Positions 50,867-62,800 of a stretch of DNA of 64,000 nucleotides are shown here, one piece after another. The position numbers and the translations under genes are program-made. The stretch lies in assembly GCA_018881555.1 (NCBI GenBank), contig JACAXG010000002.1, positions 18,780,077 through 18,844,076 of the forward strand, given 5' to 3'. The notes beneath the pieces are model-generated. The model was not told the origin of the DNA. It did no database searches and was given only the letters and a program-made list of their open reading frames with translations. Each line of letters opens with the position of its first letter. Within the stretch, counting starts at the first letter, position 1. This stretch comes from Amblyornis subalaris. Its lineage: Eukaryota > Chordata > Aves > Passeriformes > Ptilonorhynchidae.

Positions 50867-52277
50867 AAAGACACATTTTCCAGCAGATTGCATGATCTCT
50901 TTCTGGGCTGCCCTATTGAAAAACACAGGAGACAAAAAACCAAACCAAACCAGAAAAGTCAGAAAAAAAGCCAAGTCAATTCAATCTTTATTACATGCAT
51001 ATGAGCACAGAAAAAGCTGAGAGGTAAACCCGTGTTAAAGCCCTGGAAGTCAACCTTCCATCTCCAAAACCTGACCCAAACCCTTCTGTTACCACACAAA
51101 GGCNCCACTGCTTCACAGGGAAGTGTGCCTTTAAGAGGCTCTGGCACCAAGCAAGTACCACAACTGTTCCTCTGCGCAGAGCAGATGTTGGGGCTTCAGA
51201 GTGACAATATGTTCCAGCGTAGACCTGGAGAAACCAGATGTTTGTCAGGCTCCTTGGCTCCGAGTGACTCCTGACCACACCAGCAAAATGAGCAAATAGT
51301 ATGTTACACAACGAGGAACCTGGATAATAAGTCCAGCAGAGGATTGCTCCTCACAGCCGAGTTGTTAGGCCCCTCGCCTCATCCAGCAGTTCTGAAGGCT
51401 TTGCTACGTGTGACAAAGCTCCCCATATGTCTCTGTGCATCTGCAAAGGACATTTTTAACACTGAGTCTAGACTTTGTTGCAGTTATTTTCTTAGGATAT
51501 TTAAGTCAGAAAGTCTAAGGATAGATTTGTTTTCTTTTGGTATGAATTTTTGAATTGCTTTGGTTTTACCTTATAAATATCAGCATTAAATTTAATCATC
51601 CTGGTTGTATTTTGTTTTTTCCTGGAGAACGTTTTTCAGGTTTCGAATGGTATGTGCTTGAAGGCAGCACACGTACTGTAACACAGCATTTCTTTCTTCA
51701 AAGAGCCGCACTAGCCAAATAGTTATTCGCATAAACAAACACCAGTGAATAGTAAACATTCTGGTTAAACATTGCGTTGCTGGTCATGTGCCTGGTTTTA
51801 GTGTCTTGCTTCCTGCAAGTAAATTCATCAGTTTTCAAGAGCATTTTGGTATGTAGGGAATATCTATTTTTGGTGTAAAAGTCAAGCACAAGAGAAAAAT
51901 TAATCCCTTTCCGTGCCATTTTTAAAGCCTAAAAAGATCCATAGATAGTTTTTTCTCTGTGCAATCTCTTGTAGGCATTCTTGTACACATTTCTATGCTT
52001 GTCTCTTTGATAATATCATGACTTTACTGCCCATATCAGAGTAAAGGAAAGAAATTTGCACGCACTCCTATTAAAGTTAATAACAAACGTCACATGCCTG
52101 TATTTCCAAAGGTCATTACTACNATGTCTTTAACGTCTGCTCCCTTAAACTGGTAGTGGTCAGAGGTTTGCCTTGTCACTTTCAAGCCTGAGAAGATGTA
52201 CAACATGTTTTAAGCCTGCCATTCCTCCCATCCTGTTACNTCGATGCTACATGAAGCAGTAACTGTGTATTTAGTCA

Positions 52278-52436
52278 CTATGATTCCTCACTAAGTTGTT
52301 TTCCATCAGGCACCTGGAAATAGTCATAGTACTCTTCACATACAGTACATGACTCTCTTTCCAAAGGATTGTGCTCCATGATAAACTCTTGTGCAACAGA
52401 AAGTACAGGGAACATCAAAGAAGAAATCATAGATTC
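52278..52436 (-). CDS. candidate terminal exon of an unrecognised gene
   Basis: 159 nt: 52 codons plus TAG at 52278-52280. It is preceded on the minus strand by a convincing acceptor (ATTTTAATTACAG) and begins in phase 0 with ESMISSLMFPVLSVAQEF. It then reads EHNPLERESCTVCEEYYDYF and ends QVPDGKQLSEES, an acidic tail with a Tyr-rich patch. The phase agrees with the exon-like segment at 53664-53813, with which it would form a 102-residue C-terminal part across a 1.2-kb intron. I do not recognise the family. No poly(A) site is assigned. It may be a chance open frame. Confidence 0.35.
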   Translation of the reverse strand, partial: ESMISSLMFPVLSVAQEFIMEHNPLERESCTVCEEYYDYFQVPDGKQLSEES

Positions 52437-53663
52437 CTGTAATTAAAATGTGTCAAGGTGAGGCCATCCACATCCAAGCTCTACTTACTTCAGAATTTTA
52501 GGGATTTTATTAGGAATTTATTCAGATGAAACTGAAGCATGATTGTGATCCCTTTCCTATAATGTCTTTAGATGGGAACATCAAGGGTGTTCACAACAGA
52601 CAAACACTCTTCAAGGTATTCCTGAAGTTTAAAATGTTGGTCTTTAATCCTGCAAGGGGAATGTGCAATGGTTCATCACAAAGAAACTTCAGTCAACCTC
52701 ATTTCTGGCGTTCACAAGCAGGTTGTTGTTCAACAGAGACATTTGATACTGCACAATCCTTGAGGAAGGAGTGATCTTTACAACTTGTAATGGGAGAAGA
52801 GGTGGCTTACAAAATAATCTCCTTCAGTCTGTCATTCACACTAGGAAAATTCCAGCACCTACTGGTAAGGGCTGTTCATGGCCTCCCCTTTTTTTAAGTC
52901 AAATTACAGTGTCACCAATACATGAGGAGTATTTGAGGAACATGGCTGTGGCATGGTTCTGATACATCCACACATGTACACCGAGATTCACATTGCAGCT
53001 GAGCTCTGAACACCAAAGTGGTGTGGATAGCAGATAAGTGAGAGTGTTCCCAGCACCTTTCCATGGACACAGATAATGACTTCTTAAACAGAGCAATTCC
53101 TGATCCATCTGTTTCTGCCCTCCTTTTGACAAGGCTTGTAGCCCAGAGATGAGGAGCAGTGCAGGAATTCCACTGTGTCAAGCAAGAAACAGAGTTGATC
53201 CACTGCCTACTCTCCCCTAGGCTTTCGGGTACAGTCCATCCATGAGTGCTCTCTTGACATTTGCTTTTATCACACGAGTGAAAGAAACCCTCAGGGAAAT
53301 CAGCCACAGCACATCTTGAATGAAACCTCTCGCTTCCTGTTTTGAAATTAGCAATTTCTGTTCCCTTGCAAGGAAAAGCCTGCAGAACCATTGCAAATCT
53401 ATTTATCAATGAAAACACAGCTTCCAGAGAGTAAGCCCAAAACGAGCCTTACTTGCATAAATGTCTGTCAGCCAGTGAATTGCTGTTGTTGAAGAACGCT
53501 TGCAGAAAACTTGTCTTTACAAAAAGTTTGGAAGTAGTGCAGATATTGCTTTTATCTGCTAGAAAGTTAAACAAGGCATTATACGAGTTTCACTTTGGCA
53601 GTTTGGAAGCTTTGCAATTACATTGCAATAGCTTGTGCATCATTTTACATTTAACAGACTTAC

Positions 53664-53813
53664 AAACATGGTCAGCAGTGTAGCAAGCAGGTTGATAAAG
53701 CAGATCAACATGTGCACCCAGCTAAGCAAAAACTTTTGAGAGTCTTCTGAAGTACAAGCAAGGAATGCTACAATTCCCAGATTTCTCATGAGTCCAAGCA
53801 TTGTCTCATAAAT
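53664..53813 (-). CDS. candidate internal exon, hydrophobic, unrecognised gene
   Basis: Exactly 150 nt (50 codons, phase 0 at both ends). On the minus strand it is preceded by an excellent acceptor (TCTGCTTCTTTCAG) and followed by a near-perfect donor (GTAAGT). It begins IYETMLGLMRNLGIVAFLAC, continues TSEDSQKFL and then has a membrane-like stretch WVHMLICFINLLATLLTMF. Two hydrophobic segments separated by a short polar loop suggest a small multi-pass membrane protein. It lies 4 kb upstream of SLC22A16 on the same strand and is not part of that gene. Upstream exons were not identified; they may be to the right or outside the window. Confidence 0.4.
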
Positions 53814-54754
53814 CTGAAAGAAGCAGAGCCATAGGAAGGTTGATGGGAGAGTGGTTTGTTGGCAGCTGCTACAAAACAAATATGCTCAATATACGTTGTT
53901 TTCCTCCCTGCTGCTACTCAAAGCAGGCCAGGCAGGCATGAGGCAGTGGCAGCAGCCCAAAGTCATTCACTATGGCTTTGGCTATATTTTTTTCTTCCAC
54001 TGTCTCTTGGACAGGACTCTGGAATAATCATGAGAGGCTCCCCTAGAGAACTCAATCAGGATTTGTATTCAGTGCAGTAAAGACCCAGATAGGATTTTGG
54101 AAGCCTAGAAAATGTTGCCTAGAAGATGTCTCCTAGCTGTACTGCGGACATCCGCAAGGATATCTCTAACCATGATACTTCAGTGTGGGCCACTTGAGCT
54201 TCACATTTTCAAGAACTCTTCCTCCACATTATCCTTTTGTCTTTAGTTATTGCAGCCATACAGATGTTGAATGTGTATGAACAGAGTGTTTCATCATGGA
54301 AACTTTCTTTACTGGTCCAATACGAATAAATATCCTTCTTGAATAATCTAAAACTAATACAGAAATTTAGAAAAGCAAGGTGAATGTGCAGGAAAACAGT
54401 CAAACCTTTACAGGTCATTACTCCTTAGCTCTCTGGGGTAAAAGAAGCCCACTAATCTATAAGGAATATGGCAATGAGAATTTATCTGAATATTGTTTCA
54501 GTTTTGTACTACATCTACACATAGAGTTTGCCTTCTAGAGAAAGTAGAAGCTAAACTCTTTAATATCTTCACAACAGAGTTCCTCAGGAGTGCCTAATGA
54601 AAGACAGAGAAATCTGATCAGCATCATAAAAATGGCATACATAAACTTCTGCCTTTTAGCAGAAGTTTAAAGAGAAATTCCAAAGAGAGTGCTCTTATTA
54701 AACATAACACAGTAGACTCAAAATCCCATCTTTAATTTTTATTTACTTACTATG

Positions 54755-55000
54755 AAAGAGGGCAGATTTAGATTAGATATAAGGAAGAAATTCTTCACTG
54801 TGAGGGTAGTGAAGCAATGGAATAGGTTGCCCAGAGAAGTTGTAGATGCCCCATCTCTGTAAGTGTTCAAGGTCAGGTTGAATGTGGCTCTGAGCAACCT
54901 GGTCTAGTGGAAGGTGTCCCTGTCCACAGCAGGGGGATTGGAACTGGATGATTTTAAGCTCCCTTCCAACCCAAACCATTCTATGATTCTGTGATTCCAT
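54755..55000 (+). mobile_element. CR1 LINE 3' end
   Basis: Classic avian CR1 terminal region: GAAGAAATTCTTCACTGTGA, then AGGTTGCCCAGAGAAG, GAGCAACCTGGTCTAGTGGA, CCCTTCCAACCC and the tail ATTCTATGATTCTGTGATTC. The copy is 5'-truncated and only moderately diverged. It is a strong sign of an avian (or close sauropsid) genome. Confidence 0.93.
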
Positions 55001-58000
55001 GGTTTTTCTTTTAGTAGGTTTCCTCCCTTCCTGTAGTATCGGTGATCACATATTTGCCAGGATACAGCACCAGAAAACATGCCAGCAGACACAAGCTCAG
55101 TGGCAGAGTCTGGGCAATATTCTCTCAGCTCTGTCTGCTCTAAATTTTTCACCACAACTTCCTGGCTACTAATGTGACCAGCAAAGTCATAATATGGCCT
55201 TGTGAACTCCCTAGAAGCCTTCCTAAAACAGCAGAATTGACTGCAACAGCAGCATTAGAGGGGTTACAAAACTGTTCTCTGCCAGTCGGTATTTAGCTGG
55301 GGAACAGAGAAGGCCTCTTTAGAATATGCATCATTTAGAATATCCTGCATTTTATACTGGTTATGTTTTGATCTTTAGCACCTTTCTTACCAAAATGTAT
55401 GGATAAGAAAATGCTCCAAAGTGGGTGAAAGGAGCTCACAGTTCAATTTTGTAATCTTGTTAGAAGGAAAATAAGTGACTAGAATTTATGCTGCATTAGA
55501 ACCTGAATAAGGAAAAAATACAATAACCAAGTGGGCCTGTACACTAGCAGAGACAGAGATAATGTAAGCCAGAGCTGAAGGTTAAAGTCGGATTCATTAA
55601 AATGAGAAACAAGGTCCATGTCCATAGCAGAAAGTGTAAATAATTACTGAAACCATCAACAAAAGGAACCGATGGATTCTCTGCTCCTTGAAATTTTCTA
55701 AACATCATCAAATTAGGTCTTTTTCTCTTCTACAGGTAGATATCTATTCACTTACATAGTCTCATATACTGAAATATTTATCAAATGAGATATATAATAA
55801 ACCAAGTTGAAAGTCTATATCCTTCATTATGCAAATGATCAGGCATGCAAGTAGTGCCTTCTAGCTTACAAATATTCAGAGAGAAAATTGATGAGGTGAA
55901 ATTTTTGTTGCAGTTGATTAGTAAAACCAAGCTGGCAATTACTGAATTCCTTTCACTGCTGCTATGCCAATGCTTGGAGCTCTTTTTGAAAACTGTAATT
56001 TCTTTGGGACCTCACAGACAAGCATTGTAGCTCCTTAACGGTGCTTAACAGCGCAGAAAAAACAGCAGCACGTCATGTTAGCTTAAGCTATTTAGCATGA
56101 TTAACCAAGGACACAGATCTGACAGATTTAGATAAAGTGACTGAAGATGATACCAGTACCAGGTGTCTGCTCCATGCCCTCTGCTTGATGCCTCAGCAAA
56201 TATATGGTCTGTGAAACAGGCTGGCTGAGGTTCAGATTTCATATTATTTGGCCCTCTCTCTGTTGGCAGAAACATGGGTTGGACCTGAGCGCCAGCAGTA
56301 TCTTAAACCCCTGCATTTTGGACTCCCAGATCCTGTCTGTTGGTGGTCTCAGCAATGAGGAAGTGGCAGCACATATTTCAGAGCAGGAAGGATGCCAAGA
56401 ACAAGCACCTCAGGGATCTGGAATGCATACTGTGTGTACTGCATACTGCAAAATAACACCCTGGCTAATAAAGCAGACCATGTGTCAATAGGAGCGACTT
56501 ATTTTCTAATGTAATATGACTTTAACATAGGGTGAAGATCCATGAAGAATAACTGAAATTTTAGAGAATAAATTACTTCCTTCTTATGAGAAATATACTA
56601 AAAGTGAGAGACACATTTTGTGTGTATTTCACAAAAATCGGACGGAGGCTATACAGGGATATGCAGCCAGGTATTGTCAGATACTCTCACCAAAAATTCT
56701 CGTTTGGAGGCAATAATTTTAGACAACTTTGCCAACAGATCCAAAAACTCTTGCTACACACAATTATAGGAGCATCTCTGTTCTGCGTACTATTTAGGGA
56801 TACAAAATGCCACAGGTGAATTTGCATTCNCTGGACTGATTGCATTTAGGCTATGAAGAGTCAAAGAAAAAGGAGACTGAATTTCCAAAGACATGTGCAA
56901 GCATCCCTCACACAGAAAGCCCAATCTCAGGCTGATGTTGGCTACATAAACACTTTAAAGATTTAAAGATTACTGCCAAGATGAGCCAGGTGAAGTCCAC
57001 AAAAGGCTAGGAAGCAAATACAAACTCTAATTTTACAACCTTGTCAAAGCACAACCCCATAGAGAACCTCGTGCCGAGTCCTGTGACCACGTCCATTGTT
57101 TCTGAAGAGGTTTGGAAAAGCCACTCTTATCAAGCAATACTCCAGATGGGTTTTTTCCATGCAAAAGCAGAGCAAAGGAAACAGAAGTAGGTGAAGATAA
57201 TGCCAAAGCCAAGCAGCACAGATGGACCACAGCAACACTACAGCAAGGACCTTCCAGGAGAAGCCCTACCAAGAGATGGTCTTGTCTCTCCCTGCAGGCA
57301 CACCACCACTCCTAGACAACAGAGGCAAGAAAAATTACATAGGTTGTAAAATCATTTGAGCAAAATTTGCTGGCAAGTTTGGGTATTATGCACTTAACTG
57401 TGTTTGATTTCCTTTACAAGGTAATTAATATCTGGGCAGAGAATCCCACAACAGATGTCGTTTCACACTCTGTAGCACACACCCTGCACCAAAAACCCTT
57501 TGTATTTCCTGTGCCTCCCTTCACTTAAAGGAGCTATCAACAACCACTACTAGTTTAACCTGATACCAGCTGAAGCTGTCCCTCCTTTTCACTTCTGAAA
57601 TTGGCATGAGTGGCTGTTCCAGATTTGCAGGATCCTGTGTTCTTTAGACAAATGTGAAAGTGCAACATGAACTTTGGTGACGTACTAGAGAAGCCAATAT
57701 CCTCACAGCATTTCAGCTGCTTTGCTTTCCCTTTGATACACTCAGCTCTTCAATCATGCAGTGGAAATGACCNGGATTGCACTGATATTTTTCTTGCAGT
57801 TGCTTTTCTCCCAGTTGACCCAGTTTATCCCTTTACTGGATTTGCTGATGTCTGCTATATGCTGTAAAACCACAGTGAGGCAGGTATGCTCAGCAAGTTC
57901 TTGCCAAGCCTTTGGGATTAACAGTTTGTTTAGTATTCCTCCTACACCCTGTCATGCTGGCCTGCATGAGATTTCAAGCAGAAAGCAGTGATTATTCAGG

Positions 58001-61000
58001 ATGCTNCTCCTGTTACTTTTGAATTTGTTTGGCTCACTCAAGAGGGACTGAACTAAGACTGCACAGACTCAAGGACTTCCAGTTCTCTCAAGACAATTAT
58101 TTTAAGGTACTAAATATAGTTTCTGTTCAGAACAAATCACACAGGATACACAGCTGAGTTTTCCAAAGGGCATCATTAAACCACTCAAGGCTCACCATAA
58201 GCACTCGGTTTTAGTACTAAATCAAACCACTCAGTATTTTGACGGCTCAAAACTCAGCAACTCAGAAAACTAAAGGAGTGATTTTGTGTGATTACTATAG
58301 ACCTCATGCTTCTCCAAGATTCCCCAGTATACAAACAAAAATCATCCCAGGACAGTTACTAATGACACNAACCTGGTTAGATGGAAAAATCGGGTCCATC
58401 ATCCTACATCACTGCTTCAATTCAGATGGAGAAAACAGGCAAAGAGTTGTTAAATGAAAGAAGTAAAATAATGAGGCTCTGGATTTTCTTCCATTTATTA
58501 GAGACAGATCAAACTATGATTGATTTGAAGCATACATGAAGAAGATAGAGGCAACCAAAAAAAAGCTGATTTGCGGCTTTGGATGCGTTACCAAAGTTCT
58601 TGTTCCAAGAAACTGTGTCTTTTCCTTGGTAGAGAAAAATGAGCTGAAACACGTTTTTTCATTAGAATTTGCCAATTCAGTGATGTTGAAATATTTTGTG
58701 GAAAGGCTGTGACTTTGGCAAAATTTCAGAAGAGCCCACACATGTCCTAAACAGTCCCTCAGCACCANTCCCTGGCTGCCTGACAAGGAGTCATCCACCG
58801 GCAACAAAAGTTGCTCTATTTTCAACTTCTCAGGAGCCCACNGGCCCACAATTGCCAGGATGTGAGACTTGCTGCTTTCCCCAGTGTCAAGGTTGCAGTC
58901 CCTTCCATAGAAAATATGACATATTGGAGTTTTGTAGCTAGGTGGAGCAAGACCAAAATACTAAAATGCCCTGTGACAGCATCAGAGGAGGCTCCCAGCA
59001 CAACCTCCTAACTCAGCANTTGCTCTGTTGGCAGCAGGCAGTGCTTGTGCAGGGATGTGGGCTGTGATTGCTGTGGCACATTGCAAATGCCAAGAATGGT
59101 AGATTGAAGAGAGGGAAATAGCAATGACGGATGGACAGAGAGGCTCACCCTGAACAGTGTTTACTTGAAACCCAGGGGTTTCTTTGTGTTATGATGGCTT
59201 TTGGCAAACAGGGAGAGAAGGTGATGGTGCTTAAAGAGAATTCATAATGTCCTCAGTAAGAAAAAGCAAAAATCACCTAAAGATGTGGTGGTTCTTAGTA
59301 CCTCTCCCTTCTGACTGCCTTTTAACTGGCAATCAGAAGCAAAGTCAAAATTTAGTGGAACATGATTGTATCTGTCCTAGAAGCCCACATGATGCATCTG
59401 CTGGGTGCTGCTGTNAGTAGGAATTCCTCCTAGGAGCATTCAACACAACAGGTCCANGTAGTTTGGGAAGAAGAGACACATCTCCTGTGCACCTTTACTG
59501 ACAAGTGACACAACTGTTATGTAGACTGTTTCTATCCTGCTGTCTCAGCAGAAACTGTGTCCACACTAAAACTTGGATGCTGGCAGCTGCAGAAACACAA
59601 AGCTCAGCCCAGGCTTCCAAACCCACCCAGCAAGTAAGGAATGAATGACCATGTAGGGAATAAAGCTGTCTACATTGTACTGTAATCTCCAGAGTGGCTA
59701 CCACCTTGACATGCTGTGCCTGTGAACCAAAGGCAAGGTTCTATTAGAGGGCCAAGTCACACAAGTAACTTGAGGAAACAGAGCAAGAGCTGCTGTTACT
59801 GAAGGAGATCCTCACCACTACCATGAAATCGTTGGGTGTTCTCCTCTCAGTTGCCCAGCTGCCTTTGGATACCCCTTCACTCTCTTTTCTCCCATCATCT
59901 CTCCTTCTCCTCTGCTCCATCTCCCTCAGATTCTGAAGGTGCTGGTGAGCTCTGGCCAAAGACAGGCCAGGACTTGTGAGCAGCTCTCGGGGGAAGCTAC
60001 CCCGGGCAGGTGNGGGTGATCCATTGCCCACTGCTGGTGGTCAGCTTCATGGGCTGCACTCTCTGAGCTCAACAAAAGTTTGCCCATGCCACAGGTCCAG
60101 CTCAGCACCACTGCGTACGCACCATTGCCTCTCCCTGACTTCAGTGGGTGGGACTCCATAGCTATGGGGGCCCTTGAGCAAAGAAGATCCCATTCCTAGC
60201 ACTGTTCCCTCCATGCTCACCCTTGCCTCCACCTGCCAAGGGCTGTGCGTGGGCTGTGGGACCGCATGCCTCTGCTGGGGAGCACAAAACAAGCCATGGC
60301 TGTGCTTTCCTCAGCTTTTTAGGCAAGGACAGCAGCAAAGTTGTGGGCTGTGGACCACCTTCGCTGACAGCAGGAGATGACCCGCACCTTCGCCTTGTCC
60401 CCCAGGTCACCACAGTTTGAAATATCCCTGAATGATCTCAACAACCTATCAACACATTTGAATCAGAGCAGCAAGTAGCATCTTCCTATCTCCACACACC
60501 CCTGCTTCGGGTTCACTGGTTACTTTGCTGCAAAGGGCATAGCAGAAACAGGATCTTTTCTGCACTTGACACCTGGCTTTGACAGCCTGGAACATGTCCA
60601 GCTGGCTGGAGCCCTTCACAGCCCAGAGACTTGAGCCCATGTCCTGCAGGGAGGGACTGGCTCTTTCCTGGTTCATGGGCACAGCCTTCAGTTCTCATTT
60701 CTGGGCAGTGAAGCCACAATGGCTTCAGCTCATCGAACGTCATGCCCCAGTATGCCTTGCACACCCAGGGAAAACAGTGCTGGGAGCATCAACCCTCCCT
60801 GGACACAAGACCAACAGGCAGAGGCAGGTACAACCACAGCAAGGGTGAGTGAGAAATTGCCTGCCAGGCTTGAGTTGCTCTAATGCAGCCAAGGAGGCTG
60901 TGAGCCACCTTCCCTGTCCTTGGAGCAGAGCTCTCTGCATCATCTCCCGCCGGTACCTGGCAAAAGCGCAGCCAATTCTTTAATCTCATTGCCTTCTAAA

Positions 61001-61020
61001 ATTTTCTGCCGTTATCCTTT
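55001..61020. other. intergenic region without recognised genes
   Basis: Mixed-composition sequence with many short open frames, none with recognisable domains or convincing splice-bounded coding. Segments at about 55.87-56.02 and 57.03-57.25 kb have hydrophobic minus-strand frames but lack a consistent exon structure. CDK19 is expected further right by synteny. Confidence 0.5.
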
Positions 61021-61026
61021 CANCCG

Positions 61027-61040
61027 CCGGTAGATGGCGA
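61027..61040 (+). promoter_or_regulatory. CTCF-like binding motif
   Basis: CCGGTAGATGGCGA agrees with the core vertebrate CTCF consensus at about 13 of 14 positions by my own reading. It sits in a CpG-containing patch (61.02-61.2 kb) between SLC22A16 and the expected CDK19. Candidate insulator or loop anchor; motif-only evidence. Confidence 0.4.
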
Positions 61041-61520
61041 TACTTCATCTCCATCCAGGATGCATGNGTGCACTGGCCAGTCGGGGAGGCGGCATGACAG
61101 CCTGTTTGAGGGATTGAAATATAAAAATAAATCTGAACGTCAGGGTCCGGACAACCTCCTGCTTGTGCAGACGCTGATTATGGAAGTCCATCTAATATNC
61201 CCAACCTTACTCGGGAATCCTGGCTAAATTTCGAGAGCTGAAAAACCCTCAACTTTAACTGTATCACTTGCTTCCTAGTGTGATCCTTTGTGTGTGTGGG
61301 AATGAGCACATGAGAGGAAGACTGAAGGCACAGCTCTTCATGGAATCTGCACAGTCTGGGCACCAGTGAAATGAAGAAAATTTATTTATCTCTGAGAATG
61401 CAAATAACATCCTCCTCATCTCTGACAAAGCAAAATCCTGGAGGTGTTTGGCAATCATATTCTCTCAAAAATCTCCCTTTATTTTACAGAGTCCTCTTCC
61501 CACTGCAGGTGAAAAATACT

Positions 61521-61560
61521 GTAAATCACTGATCTGCAGAGCAGTGTAAATCACTGATCT
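61521..61560. repeat. two-copy direct repeat, 25-bp period
   Basis: GTAAATCACTGATCT occurs at 61521-61535 and again at 61546-61560 with a 10-base spacer. Looks like a small local duplication. Confidence 0.8.
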
Positions 61561-61799
61561 ACACAGTCCTCTGTGGAAAATGTACTCTCACGCTTCCAGA
61601 TCTTACAAACTGCCTTCAGGGCTGCACTTGTGCAAGAACTAACCTGATCATAAAGAAAAAGAGAACAGATCTGGCTAAATGCTGCTTGAAATTGCAATGG
61701 CAATATTTTTGTCATTCCTGATTTATTGATATGCCATTTACTTTGGGGCAAGACTGACGTGGTCATGAATGCACATGCACGGGCAAAGGGTGGCAGGAT

Positions 61800-62800
61800 A
61801 AGAAAGCCCTGCCCGGGTGCAGGACCCTGCATNTGCCTTTGCAGAACTTCACACAGTTCTTCTCTGCCCATCTCTCCAAACTGTCAAGGTCCCTCTGAAG
61901 GGCTGCACTGCACTCTGGCATATCGGTCGCTCCTCTCAGCTTTGTGTCATCAGCAAACTTGCTGAGGAGGCACCTGCCCCTTCACCCGAGTCATTGATGG
62001 ATAAGTTAAACCATAATGGGCCCAGTATTGGACCTTGGGGATACCACTAGTGACAAACCTCCAACTAGACCCTGTGCCACTGATTATGACCCTCTGGGAC
62101 CTGTNGTTCAGCCAGTTCTCAATCCACCTCACTGCCCACTCATCCAGCCCACACTTCCTGAGTTTGCTATGAGGGTGTTGTGACAGACAGTGTCAAAATC
62201 CTTGCTCAAGTCAAGATAGACAATACCCACCGTTCTCCCCTCCATCCATCCAGGCAGTTGTCACATCACAGAAGGCAATCAGGCTGGCAAAGAATGATTT
62301 ACCTTTAGTGAATCCATGCTGACTATTCCTGATCACTTCTTGTCATTCATATGGATAGAGATGGCCTCCAGAACGAGGCACTCCACCACCTTTCCAGGGA
62401 TTGAGGTGAGGATGACTGGCCAGTAGTCCCCTGGGTCCTTCTTGCCCTTTTTGAAGACCAGGGTGACATTTGCTTTCTCCCAGTCCCCAGGCACCTCTCC
62501 TGATCACCATGACCTCTCCAAGATGATCGTGAGCGGCCTCACTGTGGTGTCCACCAGCTCTCCCAGCACTCATGGCTGCATCCTGTCAGGGCCCATTGAC
62601 TTGTGGATGTCAAGCTTGCCTAGGTGTTCTCTAACCCAATCCTCCTTGACCAGTGGAAAGTCTTCCAATGTTCCTTTACCTTGGTCTCCTGGCTTAGACA
62701 GTCCTGAAGGATGGTCTTGTCAGTGAAGACTGCTGCAAAGAAGGTGTTCAGTATCTTCAGCTCTCCTGAAGTCCATGGTTGTAATCCTACTCNCTACCCT
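61800..62800 (-). mobile_element. CR1 LINE ORF2 (reverse transcriptase) fragment, degenerate
   Basis: Minus-strand translation in pieces gives CR1 reverse-transcriptase text: ANVTLVFKKGKK, SIPGKVVE, SQHGFTKG, YLDLSK, RKCGLDEWAVRWIENWLN and [12 protein letters not shown] sequence. The pieces fall in different frames because of small deletions, and there are in-frame stops, so it is a dead copy. Both ends are missing, including the 3' tail, so it is an older fragment than the one at 54.75 kb. Confidence 0.92.

Noticed and set aside
52912..53418. 168-codon minus-strand open frame lying between the two candidate exons
   Set aside because: Translation has no domain, membrane segment or repeat; no splice context joins it in phase to the neighbouring candidate exons.
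55740..55780. TTTCAG followed by TATATGAGACTATG and GTAAGT, resembling the start of the 53664-53813 segment
   Set aside because: Similarity covers only about a dozen bases and the putative exon would be 13 bp; probably coincidence.
55862..56030. Minus-strand open segment with a hydrophobic stretch, considered as an upstream exon of the 52.3-53.8 kb candidate gene
   Set aside because: An AG/GT pair can be found but the phases and codon content do not connect convincingly with the 53664-53813 segment.
56699..56761. 63-bp exon-like segment on the minus strand with a GTGAGA donor
   Set aside because: Too short to judge, weak acceptor and no partner exon; listed only as a possible chance match.
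57033..57272. Hydrophobic minus-strand frames considered as membrane-spanning exons
   Set aside because: All three frames look hydrophobic because the strand is pyrimidine-rich; no good donor follows.
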